From the NCBI RefSeq assembly GCF_000003815.2, contig NC_049979.1, forward strand, positions 8,830,985 through 8,894,984: a DNA stretch of 64,000 bases. The letters run 5' to 3'. The position numbers were made by a program, and so were the translations under genes. The stretch is from Branchiostoma floridae. Lineage: Eukaryota; Chordata; Leptocardii; Amphioxiformes; Branchiostomatidae. Each line of letters begins with the position of its first letter. Within the stretch, counting starts at the first letter, position 1. The notes beneath the pieces are model-generated. The model made no database searches. It saw nothing but the letters and a program-made list of their open reading frames with translations, and was not told the origin of the DNA. Shown one piece after another: positions 1 to 17,689 of the stretch.

Positions 1-1755
1 GACATGAAGAAAAGTATTTGTCATGAATATTGAATATAACAATAGAATCCACAAAAGTGTACCCACCTCCAGCCACTGAAGCGCCAATTCCTAACGAAAC
101 AATAAAAACTACACTAGAGATCATTTTCATCAAGTTCTTGTCAGAGCGTCCACTGAGCCTTTTCCTATCAAATACCATGTACTATGTTAACCATGTTAGG
201 TAATGCCATCGTATTGACTTGTATAATAAGCGGACACTTGTGCCTACAGAATCTAGTACGCAACGCAAACATTATTAGCAGGATATTACGTCCTGTTGTT
301 TATGTAACTTAGTGCTATATTTGTGCCATTTAAATGTGGTGCGTATTGATCAAGGATAAGGCGAATGGGGGTCTGGCCTCGCCGTCCAGACGTCAGACTG
401 TGTGCCTATAGACTTGCCTGCTTGCCTTCATGCTACGGTCACATTTCCAGCCCTGCCGGGATTTTTGTCGAAACGAAAAATGTTTATTAAGGAATATGCA
501 CAGATTATGAACACTAGAAAGGCCGACATTTGCTTAAGAGCAAATACAGCATATTTCAGCCATACCCGTTCCCACGCAACATTGGACTGTTCCAAATCAC
601 CCCTGCGCAAAAATGGAACATCCTCTTAACAGTACATTATCCCCCAAAGTGGACTGGTATTGTGAATTGATTCCAGGTAAAAACAGAGCTTGCTTCTATT
701 TTTCAGAAAATGACAATAATCACACCTTCCATTCAGAAACTTTTCATCATGACTGAAAATTGTTGAATGACTTCATGTAATGTCATTAACAATTTTCAGT
801 ACGATAACTAGGTGTAAGTTTAAAAAAGTATAAGCTCCTTGTGATGTGGGTACATTTATTATTGCAGTGAACTTTTTTTATTCAAGTAGGGCATACGATT
901 TAATAATTATCAAGCAGGTGCAGGTACTGTAGGAGCGTTTGTTTTCTTCAAGCTGTAAAACTGTTAAACTGTTTTACTTTGTATGCAATCAGCCATCGAG
1001 CCTATTCTTATTTTAGTTTAACAACTTCCTGCCAGACCCGGAAGATACGATTGAACCTTGTTCGAGGATTTATTTTCGTCTGTCTGGTCAGTCTGTTCAT
1101 ACCCTGGCGCTGAGAGTGTTTTATTGGGCTGAAACTCTGGCAGTTTAAAGTTACTTACAATTTAAATGTTCAAAGTTTATGTCAAACAACAACAGCACTA
1201 GGAAATGTGGCCACTATAGACAGGTGGTCACTATAGAGAAAATGCTGATCTATTGACTAGGAGCCATACGTTACACATGATTTCAGTACACTGATCATTA
1301 ATCATATAAACATTGCACAGGTAAGCCAATTGTTTAGATGTACAATTAAGTTCAAATAATTCTGAAGAGAAATATTGATGAGAAAATAATCATTTTCGCC
1401 ACTGTCTAACTTATAATTACGTATCAAAACTAAACGCAGATTTTCTAACTAACGCACCTTTCGCCGACTTCATCAAAGGACCGCCGGCTATCAATCAAAC
1501 ACGGCTGTTGATTAGACTTAGAGTTTCAAACAGTCATGTGCTGTGTGCCAGTTGACAGCAAACTTCATGCTACGTGATGTTTTACATTGCTTGGACCTTC
1601 TTTCCTACAGCGGTGCTTCTACAAAATATTTAGACTGTAACACTGAGTCCCACATGTTTTATAGAATAGAATTTGACGCAGAACAGCGTTTTTTGCTGGG
1701 TATTTTTCTTGAAACATGTCCGTGGGAATATCAGCGAGGCGGCGACGTAGGGATA
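1..1755. other. Intergenic, no gene recognised
   Basis: AT-rich sequence with only short open frames and no recognisable domain. Around 1205-1240 there is a fragment resembling the TACAGTCAAACC inverted-repeat element found complete at 9069-9250 (shared GGCCACTATAGACAGGTGG). Around 425-500 a stretch starting GGTCACATTTCCAG resembles the terminal part of the elements at 12168-12348 and 48963-49166. Confidence 0.5.
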
Positions 1756-1759
1756 TCAG

Positions 1760-3070
1760 ACCGTCAACAAAAGTCGCACGGCGGCTAAAGGCGCAGCGAA
1801 GATACTAGCGCTATAAATAAGCGCTTCAACTAAGGATGGCAACCCGTACAATATTTTTGTATACTGTTGAACTAAGTAAAGTTTGTTGTTTATGAGGTTT
1901 TAGTTGTCTTTGAAGCTTTGACCCGAAATATAAGTCAAACTGCTGAAGAGAAGTAAGTGACTGCTACGATTATCGTAGATATGGCCCTAAAAAAACTGAT
2001 AAAAGAAGCCTTCTCAATAGTCTAAAATGCAAGAGCTTCCGGGGGGGCTTCGCCCACCTGGGTCCCCCCCACAGTGGCCCTGCCCCTGGACCCCGCCTGG
2101 GACATTCGGCGGCCCCCGGACCTCTGTCCGACGCTTTGAAAAAATCCTGGCGAGAAGTCTGTACGGCCTGAGTCTTCAAGTTAACGTATTGTGTGGTCCC
2201 GCTTATGAATATTAATTAGCCTTCGCCTTCCTCTTCGCTGATTGGCTGAACCATTAATTGAATTAACTCTTCCTGCCGGCTAGACGCAGGTGCAGATGTC
2301 GGCTCTGTGGGGTGAACGTCCGAAAGGTCATGGCATGGAGAACGAAAGAAAACCAATTTCCCCTAAAAAAAGTGCTGTAATTAAGCCTTTTACAGTACTT
2401 TATGCCAAAAATTTTACTTGGATCATTTTACCAACTATCTTATGCCTATCTATACCAAATGTTACTCATACCAGGGTACAGGGGTGCAAAATATACCGTT
2501 ATAAGACCGTCAACAACAGTCGCACAGAGCTAACAGCGCAGCGAAAATACCATCGCTAGCGTTTCAACTTCGGATAACAAGTTATAAGTACTGTTGAACT
2601 CAGTAACGTTAAAGTTTGTTTTTAGTTGCCTTTGACGGTTTGACCTGAAATAGTGTTACGCTAAACTCCTGAAGAGAAGTTAAGTGACTGCTGCGATTAT
2701 CATAGATATGCCCCTAAGAACTGATACAATATAAAGCCTTCTGAATAGTCTAAAATGCGAGAGCCTTAGGCGGGCTTCGCTCCCCCTGGCGGGAACACTG
2801 CTATATACGAGATCATGAGGCCCCGCTTATGAATATTAATTAGCCTTTGGCCTCCTCATCGCTGATTGGCTAGGTCTTTGATTCAATTAACTCTCCGGCT
2901 GACGCGCACAGGTGTGGCTCTGTGCGGGGTCACGGAAGGTCACGTCAGGAGGCCAAAAGAAAACAAATTTCCCCTCAGAAAAGTGCCAAAATTAATCATT
3001 TTAAAGTTGTTTATGTCAAAAATTTTACCTGAATCTTGTTACCAAGTATCTAATGCCTATCTATACCAAA
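1760..3070. repeat. Two diverged copies of a 0.6-0.75 kb unit
   Basis: Landmarks recur in the same order. CCGTCAACAA..GTCGCAC occurs near 1761 and 2508, GTCTAAAATGC near 2021 and 2749, CTTATGAATATTAATTAGCC near 2202 and 2826, and AATGCCTATCTATACCAAAT near 2441 and 3050. Spacing falls from about 747 to about 620 bases across the unit, so the copies differ by internal indels. A G/C-rich block with a run of G sits in each. It is either a local tandem duplication or two insertions of one unknown element; no protein is encoded. Confidence 0.7.
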
Positions 3071-3079
3071 TTTCAGGTC

Positions 3080-3650
3080 ATTTAATTGTAATACCAGGGT
3101 ACAGGAGCCAAAAGTGTCCTTTTTTGGTCAAAAATTGGCCAAAAATCGCAAAAATAAGCATTTTGTTTCACTGTACACCAAAAGTGTTATTGAATTTATA
3201 TGAAGGGAATATCAAGGCACATCTGTGTCAAATTTCAGCTCATTCGGTTGCAATACCAAGGTACAGGAGCCAAAAGTGTCCTTTTTTGGTCAAAAATTGG
3301 TCAAAAAATCGCAAAAATAAGCATTTTGTTGTACTGTACACCAAAAGTGTTATTGAATTTATATCAGGGCATTATCAAGGCACATCTCTGTCAAATTTCA
3401 GCTCATTTGGTTGTAATACCAGGGTACAGGGGCCAAAAGTGTCCTTTTTTGGTCAAAAATTGGTAAAAAAATCGCAAAAATAAGCATTTTGTTGTGCTGT
3501 ACACCAAAAGTGTTATCGAATTTATATGGGGGCATTATCAAGGCACATCTCTGTCAAATTTCAGCTCATTTGGTTGTAATACCAGGGTACAGGGGCCAAA
3601 ATATACAGTTTTGGTCTAAAATTAACCAAAAAATCTCAATAAAATCATTT
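3080..3650. repeat. Four-copy tandem repeat, period about 163 bp
   Basis: The segment reading ACAGGRGCCAAAA, then TGTCC and TTTTTTGGTCAAAAATTGG, recurs with its reference point near 3108, 3270, 3433 and 3596, a steady 162-163 base step. The last copy is more diverged. The open frames over this stretch exist only because the repeat lacks stops; the predicted peptide repeats with it. It directly extends the second copy of the upstream duplicated unit and is followed by a GAAA microsatellite. Confidence 0.85.
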
Positions 3651-3774
3651 TAGAGGCAGATATGAAAAAAATGGGAAAAAAGCATCAAGGTATTGGCCCA
3701 CTCTACCCCTGTGCCGAATTTCAGGTCATTCGGTCCAGGAACGGCGGAGATGAATCACTTTGAAGATTTGACAG

Positions 3775-3804
3775 GAGAAAGAAAGAAAGAAAGAAAGAAA
3801 GAAA
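3775..3804. repeat. (GAAA)n microsatellite
   Basis: About seven perfect GAAA units at the downstream edge of the repeat block, resembling the simple tail of a retroposon or repeat unit. Confidence 0.9.
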
Positions 3805-3809
3805 CATTA

Positions 3810-5200
3810 CGAATACAATATATTTCACCATACTATGTATGGCTGAAATATAATGAGTAATTGTTGTACGCTCTGTGTTATTTCTGCTTCGTATCAGACT
3901 TTTCGTTCACGAAAACTGCGCGCCCGGGGACCGGTTTGGAAATGTGATTATAGCACAAGCGAGAAAAACATGCTACTACTCTTATCAAAATGGTGCGCTT
4001 ATTGCGACTCAATGACGTCAGATGTCCTCACCATTATATTCGACCAAGACTCCACCCTGATGAACGATACAGGTGATCTGTTTGAACTTGATGTCATCAT
4101 GCATGCAACTCATGAAATATGTACGCCATATCCTGGAACAAACATGACATTACGGTCAAGAACGTGACTGGTTGTCCTTGAATTGTAGCCGTGAGGGCAG
4201 TACAGCGATGAGTCAACAGCCTTCGTGTAGTGACGTGTTGTTTTTTTTTTTATCTGCGTCCATGACTCTTGCTACAGTGCTTACCTCAGCAAATGTTTGA
4301 TTCTAAGGTTTGCCTTGAGGTGATGCATACATTATCACATGCATCCATGGCGCTGGCAAACAGATCCATACTAGCTGGGAGTACACTCTCGGTAAGATAA
4401 TCAGAAAATAGTCCTTGATATAAACATAAATTATACGTCTGAACGCTGATGTCATATGTCTAGAAGCACCGCAAAATTGATCTTGCCAAACCTTTTCACG
4501 CATACCCCGTTCTAATATACTTGCAAGCTGCTTTATTTTCAATTGGGGGCATATTTGCCTTAGTTTGCATAAACTTGCTTCAAGCGCCCTAGAACTATGA
4601 TCATCATCGTCGCCGCATTTCAGTATTCGCTGAGGCGGGCCGTCATTGTTCTCCACTTTTCTGCCTGCTGCTGTCCTTGATTATTAGAACTATGACTAGA
4701 TGACTAGAACTATAGCTTTAACATAAGGCTAGAACTATGATGCCCCAACTGGACCGTACAGAACATCATACTTAAAAGTTATTGAAAGGCACAAAGCTAC
4801 CATTACTATGGTACTGGACTAATTGTTTGCAGGGTGAGCCATATACTCGTAGCTACGACACAGGTTTTGTTAGGTTTATCCTAAGAAGCTCCGTCTGGTT
4901 TGTGAGTAACGATTACATAATCATCATTGTCTGACACTGACGGCGATGAATTAGCTATAGTTTATTGTGATATAAACTGTATTCACCAGCTAGCTAGCTG
5001 CGATGTGATAGCTTCGTCACTCACTGTCTCTATCGAAAAGGAAAAAGCACACTAGCTGAAGTACTATGTCTACTATCTGAAAGACCACAAGAGAAGAACA
5101 TCACAATATCACATATACCATAAGTTTTATTTCCAAGAAAGAACGTCTACCATATACATTTTGAGCTCCGTTCATGTGCATTGATGTTTTCATCTTTATG
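3810..5200. other. Intergenic, no gene recognised
   Basis: No domain or splice-consistent coding exon was found on either strand. Short open frames at 3853-4167 (plus) and 4303-4656 (minus) have no recognisable motif and unremarkable composition. Confidence 0.45.
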
Positions 5201-5202
5201 AC

Positions 5203-5208
5203 TTTATT
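5203..5208 (-). promoter_or_regulatory. Candidate polyadenylation signal of the kringle protease gene
   Basis: AATAAA on the minus strand about 130 bases after the stop codon at 5337. A second AATAAA lies at 5126-5131. Either would give a short 3' UTR. Confidence 0.4.
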
Positions 5209-5336
5209 TTTTTTCCACTGCAACTATAAAGTCCTTCCTTTCGTTTGACTATGTACATGCTCCGCTATCAACGGTTTAAAATGAAGTGGTGCGGATGAGT
5301 AAAGAACTGTCGTGGCCAAAACAGAGGCCAGGTCCT

Positions 5337-10889
<5,553 letters not shown>

Positions 10890-11919
10890 GTTGTCGTGTA
10901 TCATGATCACGGGGTGAGTTGCTTTTCCTGACAGATCTTAGACACAAAGTCCCCCTATATATCACCATCACTGCTCAGTACACAAGAGTCCAGACGCAAA
11001 CAAACTCATCCGGAGACGGCATTTCGTAACGTAATAAATCATAGGCAAACAACAAACACGTAACAGGGAGCAAATAACGTGATGCAATAGATGACAGTAG
11101 ATACACAGTTCATTGATCCAAGGAGGTTATATAAATTTTAGAAAAAATCGACATAAAGGCTGGGTGCGTTGTCGTGTCTCTAGACGTAGACCCACCATTT
11201 TCCACATCTCGACTTAAACATATCATGTATACGCTAACTCATCACGATAGTTGAATAAAAAGTGTTAACTACAAAACATGATTTACCGGATTACTGTTCT
11301 AATCTAGCATACTAGCTATATTTAGAAATTTGATCCTGTTGTGTAAGAGTACATTTCTAAAATTATCCCAGCTGAACAAACGCCGTGTAACAGAGGAACA
11401 AACAAACATTTGGATGTGCAGTCCACAAGAACGTCAGAGATGACGTTTTCTTCCCCGTGACGCCGGTTCGTTGCCCGGGCGTGGGAAGACCAGAACAGTT
11501 CTACAGGTGGGACAGAAAAACAACATGGTCTCGTGCTTCACCACGTGCCAGGACGCACCTGTAGCTTCGACACTTAGGTCTAGGTGAGGTATTTCATACA
11601 GGAGAAAAATGTCTACTCATGATCAAGTCACGGTCTCGACTACATTTATTGGGCACGTAGTTTGTTGTTTTCTAGTGGAAAACAGTATTACATCACATCT
11701 TGTGTATCCCGGACAGCAAGGAACTATCGGCTTTTGATTGAATGCTAGCAGAAACGACAGACAAATATAAAGACTCTGAACAATTGCAATGTATCACGAG
11801 CTCTTTCTAACGGAGAAGAGATATTTTGTAATAGTTCATCAGCGGTTCAAAACGTGTACGAAAGCCTTGCGTCACTTCTTGCAAGGAACGACGATCGACA
11901 ACCCATGCTCAGGCCTGTC
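10890..11919. promoter_or_regulatory. Promoter of the kringle protease and esterase 1 3' flank
   Basis: The 3' end of esterase 1 and the 5' end of the protease gene share this 1 kb; both are on the minus strand. The best promoter element is TATATAG on the minus strand at 10956-10962, about 65 bases upstream of the protease ATG, a normal spacing for a short 5' UTR. Nothing else coding was seen. Confidence 0.5.
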
Positions 11920-14900
11920 TCAAAGCTGGAGGAACTCAAATACTAGTGTTGACTGTATGACGAGCAAGATAACCAGCACACAAGCTGTCAGATTGCTCCC
12001 CACAATCCCTGGGCGGGTGTGGAACGGTACTCCTGATGCGGAGGCACACGGGACATCATTCATCAAAGCATCTGCAGGGGAAAAAATGAACAAGATTGTA
12101 GGAATCGTTTCACCTGTAAAATATAAAAGCAAAACGGAGCAGAAAATCAACGACACAAGAAGTCGGGCACTTAGGCTAGGGTCACATTTCCAAACTGGGG
12201 CCCGGCCGATCGAGGTGTTCGCCGAAAAAAAAGTTTTTATCGAGCAATATACATTTTTATGTTTTACCTGTTTTATTGTCTTTTATATCTTACTTTTCGT
12301 CCCCCCCAATCTACCCGGCCGGGTCTCGGTTTGGACATGTGGCCTAAGCATAACGAGGAGAATGGAAGTCTATTTATCCGTGGTTAGCATTAACTTACCT
12401 GTCTTGTTTGATAGAGGCTTCAAGTAGTTGTCCAAGAAAGCACAGTTCCTTGTGCTCGGGCCGGTCAGCATCCGGGGCTGCGACGCATCAAGCACCATGT
12501 ACCCGCCATGGGTCGTGTTGAAGGCGCTCCAACCACTCTCGTTGTTGTTGTTTGGATCTCTAGCAAAACGTTAATCACGAATATTCAATATTGAAATAAA
12601 TCTATATAACGTTATCAACATGATGTCATACGAGAGGAACACTACAGGCTGCGACCGCCGAGCAACCATAGATTTCATAGATTGCTAAACGAATTTCATG
12701 AATAAAGAACGAATGTTATTACGTTTTGTGTACTTTATTGTCTTTTACATCATCCCTTTATATTTTGCATCATATTCCAATTATGAAACCATACAAATTC
12801 AATCTTGGTCGCTCAGCTATCACAGTCTATCGGACGAAGGAAATGTGCATATATCCAATCATCATGAAAAAAGAGGAAAGAAATTTTAGAAGATTGCAGA
12901 GAGAAATGACAAACCCTGTTCTGGCAAAGTTGGCCCAGTGCCGCATCATCCTGCGAGCCAGCTGTTTCTCCTCCTGGGTGAACCCGTAGACAGGATCCAG
13001 AGGCAGGCCGAACACGAACGGCACCTCCTCGCCGTGAATGGCGCCCACCCAGGCCGGGTAGGGGGAGGCGGAGGGGCGGTGGGAGAACCGGTACATGTAG
13101 GACGTGGCTCCATTCCGTAGATGGGCACGCCCGGTGTTGACATCAGGGCAGACGAAGATGTAACCACCGTAAAGATCATCCATTGCGTCGCGGTACATGG
13201 TGTCTTGGTCTAGACGTTCCCAGTCAGTGTATTGGAAGGCGACGGCGTCAACACCGAACTCGTTTAGTACTGGAATAGCGTAGCGAATACACTGTAGAAA
13301 CTGGTCCTTGGTGATCAGGCTTTCTGTGTCATTACTAAAGCCGGGATATTGGTTGCTAATGAGGAAATAGACGCCTTCATCTTCATTAGAACCGAGGAGG
13401 AGGTCTGCTTTTTTGAACGCCCCATTCTGATAGGCAACCGGTGGGCTTTCCGGCAGGAAACTTCCATCTACAACAGGGAGGATCGTTGCGTATCCCACGG
13501 CTGAAGTATCAACAAGTTGCTGAGCGTCCTTATCTCGAAGACAGGCCAGCATTCCGGTCGAGCCTTGTTCTGTCGGACATCCCAAGTGGTTGGCAAAGGC
13601 CACTGTTTTCTCGTATGCGACAGCTTCGGAGTTGTACCCCCAGGGATTCAGGGCGGTCCCGCTCTGCAGTATCGCGCGGCTGAAGAGGTCCCTGCTACCG
13701 GGAGATATCAGGTGGTACCCGATACTGACTCCGCCGGCGCTTTCGCCGAACAGAGTCACCCTTGCGGGATCACCTCCGAAAGCCGCGATGTTGTCCTGTA
13801 CCCACGTCAGCGCCAGGACCTGGTCTGTCAGACCGACGTTGCCTGGCGCGTCAGGCGTACCAGTGTAGAGGAAGCCTAACGCACTGACCCGGTAGTTAAA
13901 GGAGACCACGAGAACTCCCTCTGTGGCAGCGAGGTATCTTCCGTCGTAGGTGGGTAGCGACGAGGATCCCCTGAGATGAAATATTCAACAATAAAGACAT
14001 TTATACAGATTTATGGCAGTCAAACCAGAGAACATCTACGGCCCCTGTAAGAAATTTCACAAGGGAAGACTTTCATTACGATATTCATTCTCACATGATC
14101 GCAATGTCATGGGTATCGTTTCCTAATACATGGATTGTATGATGGGCCACGTCTGTGGTCGATAAAATGATATCAAGAGGCTCACTACCATTTTAACTGG
14201 TACTTGAATGGATCGAGTTGTTGTGTTCGTGTGTTTTTGGACACGTCTGTGCCATTTGTCGTCTATGACGTACCACTCGAAGGATCCCCCGTATATCCAG
14301 ACGAGCACGGCGGCCCCGGTGGGGGCGGGGGTTGGCTGCCACACGTTCAGGTACAGGCAGTCCTCGCTCTTCGGCGCGTTCAGTCCCCATAGGTCACTTT
14401 GATCATTAACTACTTCTCTGTCTTGGCTGCATGCATAAGGTATTCTGTGGGGTTGGAGAACGGAAGAGAACACGTCGAGACGAAGAACACATTCAAACTT
14501 CAAATCACAGATATCTCTTGATCTAAATCTATTGCTATTGTCCAGACATGTAGCTCTACTGTACTTACAAAAGGCATTAATACCAATATGACCTTACTGT
14601 TTTTGGCTTGGATTTTGACCGATGACGTCATCAAATTAGCATAATTTATGCATATTCAATCATGAAAGATATCTCTAGATAACACAATTTATCTATGTAC
14701 GAAAATAGCAAGAATATAGCAATTGATGAATTTGGCGCAGGCATCGAAAGCAACCCCCCGGTATGAATAAGGTTAAGAACCGGTACAATTCGTCAATCTT
14801 CTCTTTCAAGAAATGACAAAGACCAATGACACGCACACAAAAAACGTCGCCATGGCAATAATTTTTAATTGTCACACTTTTTATATTTAGCCGTAAGTAT

Positions 14901-15171
14901 ATCATTGCAAAGAACTTTGTTATAAACACCTTGTTGCGTTGTATATCCCGTCCCATGGCTCCATGGGCTCGGCCAGTTTGAACCGCCGTTCTCCGACTGG
15001 CGGCTGTGCGAACGGGATTCCCAGGAAGGCGTGAACTGTCGTCCCGAGCACGTCCAACTCCAGCCCGGCTACCCGCCCTGCCGGGGTCGTCACATCAGCC
15101 GCTGCCTGTAACTGCTGTGTGTTGAACAGTCCCGGCACGACGCATATTGCAGCTAGCATTTGAAGCAGCAT
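11920..15171 (-). CDS. Carboxylesterase/cholinesterase-like enzyme (esterase 1)
   Basis: Five exons, minus: 14930-15171, 14274-14444, 12915-13970, 12399-12559, 11920-12071; phases join into 593 residues. The start has a hydrophobic signal peptide ([15 protein letters not shown]). This is an alpha/beta-hydrolase of the type-B carboxylesterase family: IYGGSF oxyanion region, nucleophile Ser about 215 in FGESAGG, acid in GSNEDEG, and His in [12 protein letters not shown]. The family hydrolyses carboxylic esters; the substrate cannot be read from sequence. The last exon ends in a strongly hydrophobic stretch ([11 protein letters not shown]) just before the stop, which suggests a GPI signal or membrane tail. 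It is therefore likely an extracellular, membrane-tethered esterase rather than one retained in the ER (no HxEL end). It forms an inverted pair with the esterase at 20847-24223 with identical intron positions. Confidence 0.92.
12168..12348. mobile_element. MITE-like element, GGTCACATTTCCAAA family, copy 1
   Basis: Left end ACTTAGGCTAGGGTCACAT..TTTCCAAACTGGGGCCCGG and right end roughly complementary (CCGGGTCTCGGTTTGGACAT..GTGGCCTAAG). It lies within the last intron of esterase 1. A second copy is at 48963-49166, and fragments occur near 425-500. Confidence 0.65.
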
Positions 15172-16381
15172 TCCCGGTGTCCTTAGTGTCCTGTGTTAGT
15201 GGGTGATACCAAGAAAAATTTAACTGCTGAATGAAATATAAAAGCCCTCTTTGCTCTACAAGACATCACATCATGATCGAGAACATGATCTATGACATGA
15301 TCATGAGCTGAAATAGCTCACCCGAGCGACGCCCGGAAACAAAACTTCCCATTAGAGTCTGTGACCGCTGAACGACCAAAGATTATTTGACAGGTCGTTC
15401 AACGTATATTTTTCTATAAGACGGGACACAACCTACGTCATTAAAAGTCTGGTTAGTCCTTCCAGGACGGTATGGAAGGAAACCTAACCTAGCCAATGAG
15501 GGGGCAAATCATTTCAGGATCATCTGAGGCCACCGTCACTGTAACCTCATCCAATTGAGGCTATATATAGGGAACGCAGTTGTCGAATGGCGATATCACA
15601 CATAGAAGGTACCAATGTAAACGCTGCATTTGATGACATCTACATCTACATTGCTACTACATGTATCCCTAAATAACCTCAACCAGAGCAATGAAGGGGG
15701 TAGTTGAGGTCTCCAATAAATATTTGTGTGTGTCTGTTCTGGTGTTTATGGTGTGGAACTTGAGGTGATGGCTCTTTCGGGTGCGCCCGTGGGCTGGTTT
15801 AAGTAGGCTGTCTTGACTTTAAGTTGATATAGTTATACGCTAGTTTTTAGAAGGTGGTGAGGCGGGCGTTCCTCCTCCTTTCACAGAGGAGGGGCCACTG
15901 CAGGTCGTTGAGCATTTGTGTCACGCTACTAGTCTGCCGGAAGTCATATAGGGTCGCTCGGGTGACCCTGCTCTGGACGGCCTCCGCCGCCTGTATCCAT
16001 TTGGCGTGCGGGCCCCAGACGATGGAACCACTACTAAATATTCTTAGTGGGGCTGTACCAGCGCTTTGTAGCGAGTAGCCCTCACCCTAAATGGATAATG
16101 AGTCAACCTGCGCCGAATTATGGGCCTTCTAGTTTACAATGGCGTCCAATTACCATGGTTACATGTCGTGAGTAATTCACGTCAGCACCATTCTTCATTA
16201 GGCGTAATTAAACTCATTCATGCTTCCAAACATTCCTTCCGAAGGCCTTAGCTACTGCTGAGATACGCACGTAAGAAAATAAGAAAAGAACCATAACGAG
16301 AATAGGTCTTCAACGGTTACAGACCGTCGTTCTACACCACAGTCTCTGACAGAGCGAGAAGAGTGATTTCCCCAGACCGAC
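15172..16381. promoter_or_regulatory. Head-to-head intergenic region between esterase 1 and the GPCR
   Basis: The divergent genes start 1.2 kb apart, so promoters for both should lie here. A symmetric CTATATATAG at 15561-15570 could act as a TATA box in either direction. ATATAAAAG near 15238 is a weaker plus-strand candidate. No coding exon was seen. Confidence 0.4.
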
Positions 16382-17665
16382 ATGGCTAACCACGCTAACG
16401 TGTCCACAGGACGAAACAGTACCGCGTTCTATCCTACAACACCTCAGGATATGGACAACTGGACTAGATCTCCAGACCATAATAGCAGCATCGACGATCA
16501 GACGGATGACTTCCTTACCTCCAGCCTGACGGCCAAGATCCTCCAAGTGTGCTGGTTGGTCCCGTCCTTGGTGCTGATCCTCGGCTTTAACGTGGTCTTC
16601 ATCATCGCCGTCGCGCGCTCCCCGAGTTTGTGGAAGCAGCGTTTTCTCCTGCCTGTCAATCTCGCTGTTCTAGACATTCTCCTGGCGCTGGTTTGCATCC
16701 CAAGCTCCATAAACAACATAGTGAGTGAGAGCGCTACCGATTCTGCTTTTCTCTGCCTGACACAGTGTGGTGTGTACTACGGCACGGCTGTCTGTACATT
16801 AATGACTCTAACTCTGATGGCGTGGGATCGCTACCAAGCAATCTGTAACCCTTTCCATTACCAGGAAGTAGACGCCGTTCACTGGACAGGCATCAGGGTC
16901 CTAGCCACATGGGTCTGGAGCATCAGCCTAAGCGTAGTTTCTGTTATCTTCGCCCCCATGGCTGGAGTAGACATTGCCCACGTTCAAAAGAGTAACATGT
17001 TGTGCACAGTCGTTGACATAGGTGCCAATCGGCAATCCGGCATTGCTAGAAATCTTCAGCATTTCGGCGGAGTGCTAATCGTCGTGTCGGTTGCGTTCAT
17101 TCTCATCTCGTACTGCAAAGTTTACAGAGAAATCCTGAGACTGCACCCCGTGGGAGATGGGGGTGTTCCAGCCGGGGGACCGCCGGGAAACCCACAAGGC
17201 GGCGGAGACAATCACAGTCCCAGGCGAACAATATCCATCCATCTGTCAATATTCATGATATTCATGACGACGGTCTGTGCAAATGGTGTCATTGGTCATA
17301 TGATAACGCCGGGACAGACAACAGCCACCGCAAGTGTACTCAAGCGTGTTGTCCAGTTGGTGTACCTGACCGTTCCGTGTTTCAGCAACCCCATGATCTA
17401 CGGCTTCCGAAGCGAAGAGATCCGGGTGGCGGTAAGGAGACTTTTCCGGAGACCAGAGTGGTCCAACATCGCAGCCCTTATCCGGAGATACCGCGGTACA
17501 AACCAGGACACAGTGCAACATTTACAGACAGTGTCACAACTTCAAGCCGCTTCTCAAAACTTGGACGTTCCGTCACCACGTGCACAATGTGCGGCCAGGT
17601 TAGCCCTGGAATCAACAGCAGTGACAGTTGAAGATTTGTCTGTTTCTAATGACGAAAGGCCATGA
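16382..17665 (+). CDS. Olfactory-receptor-like rhodopsin-family GPCR, intronless
   Basis: Single 427-residue open frame with seven predicted membrane segments. The N-terminus carries four N-glycosylation sequons (N6, N12, N26, N34). Features include TM1 with N70, TM2 LAVLD (D98), TM3 Cys125 pairing with extracellular Cys208, and MAWDRYQAICNPFHY at 146-160, which matches the vertebrate odorant-receptor signature MAYDRYVAICNPL. TM5 has ISYCKVYREIL, and TM7 PCFSNPMIYGFRSEEIR matches the NPxIYxxRxxE form of odorant receptors. The third inner loop is Gly/Pro-rich (255-278) and the C-tail is long (about 80 residues). The absence of introns also fits odorant receptors. Amphioxus is known to have odorant-receptor homologues; ligand and tissue are unknown. 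The ATG chosen puts all sequons in the extracellular tail. An orphan rhodopsin-class receptor outside the OR clade is the alternative. Confidence 0.88.
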   Translation: MANHANVSTGRNSTAFYPTTPQDMDNWTRSPDHNSSIDDQTDDFLTSSLTAKILQVCWLVPSLVLILGFNVVFIIAVARSPSLWKQRFLLPVNLAVLDILLALVCIPSSINNIVSESATDSAFLCLTQCGVYYGTAVCTLMTLTLMAWDRYQAICNPFHYQEVDAVHWTGIRVLATWVWSISLSVVSVIFAPMAGVDIAHVQKSNMLCTVVDIGANRQSGIARNLQHFGGVLIVVSVAFILISYCKVYREILRLHPVGDGGVPAGGPPGNPQGGGDNHSPRRTISIHLSIFMIFMTTVCANGVIGHMITPGQTTATASVLKRVVQLVYLTVPCFSNPMIYGFRSEEIRVAVRRLFRRPEWSNIAALIRRYRGTNQDTVQHLQTVSQLQAASQNLDVPSPRAQCAARLALESTAVTVEDLSVSNDERP

Positions 17666-17680
17666 CTAAGTAAATGACCT

Positions 17681-17686
17681 AATAAA
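17681..17686 (+). promoter_or_regulatory. Candidate polyadenylation signal of the GPCR gene
   Basis: AATAAA 16 bases after the GPCR stop codon. It is unusually close, but no better signal was noted in the next 200 bases. Confidence 0.35.
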
Positions 17687-17689
17687 GCT

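Noticed and set aside
2866-3483. 205-residue open frame on the plus strand
   Set aside because: It lies across the 163-bp tandem array; its peptide repeats with the array and has no domain.
12827-12914. Continuation of esterase 1 exon 3 past its donor (ending MHISFVR)
   Set aside because: Intron read-through; the next exon starting at 12559 continues the conserved family sequence in phase.
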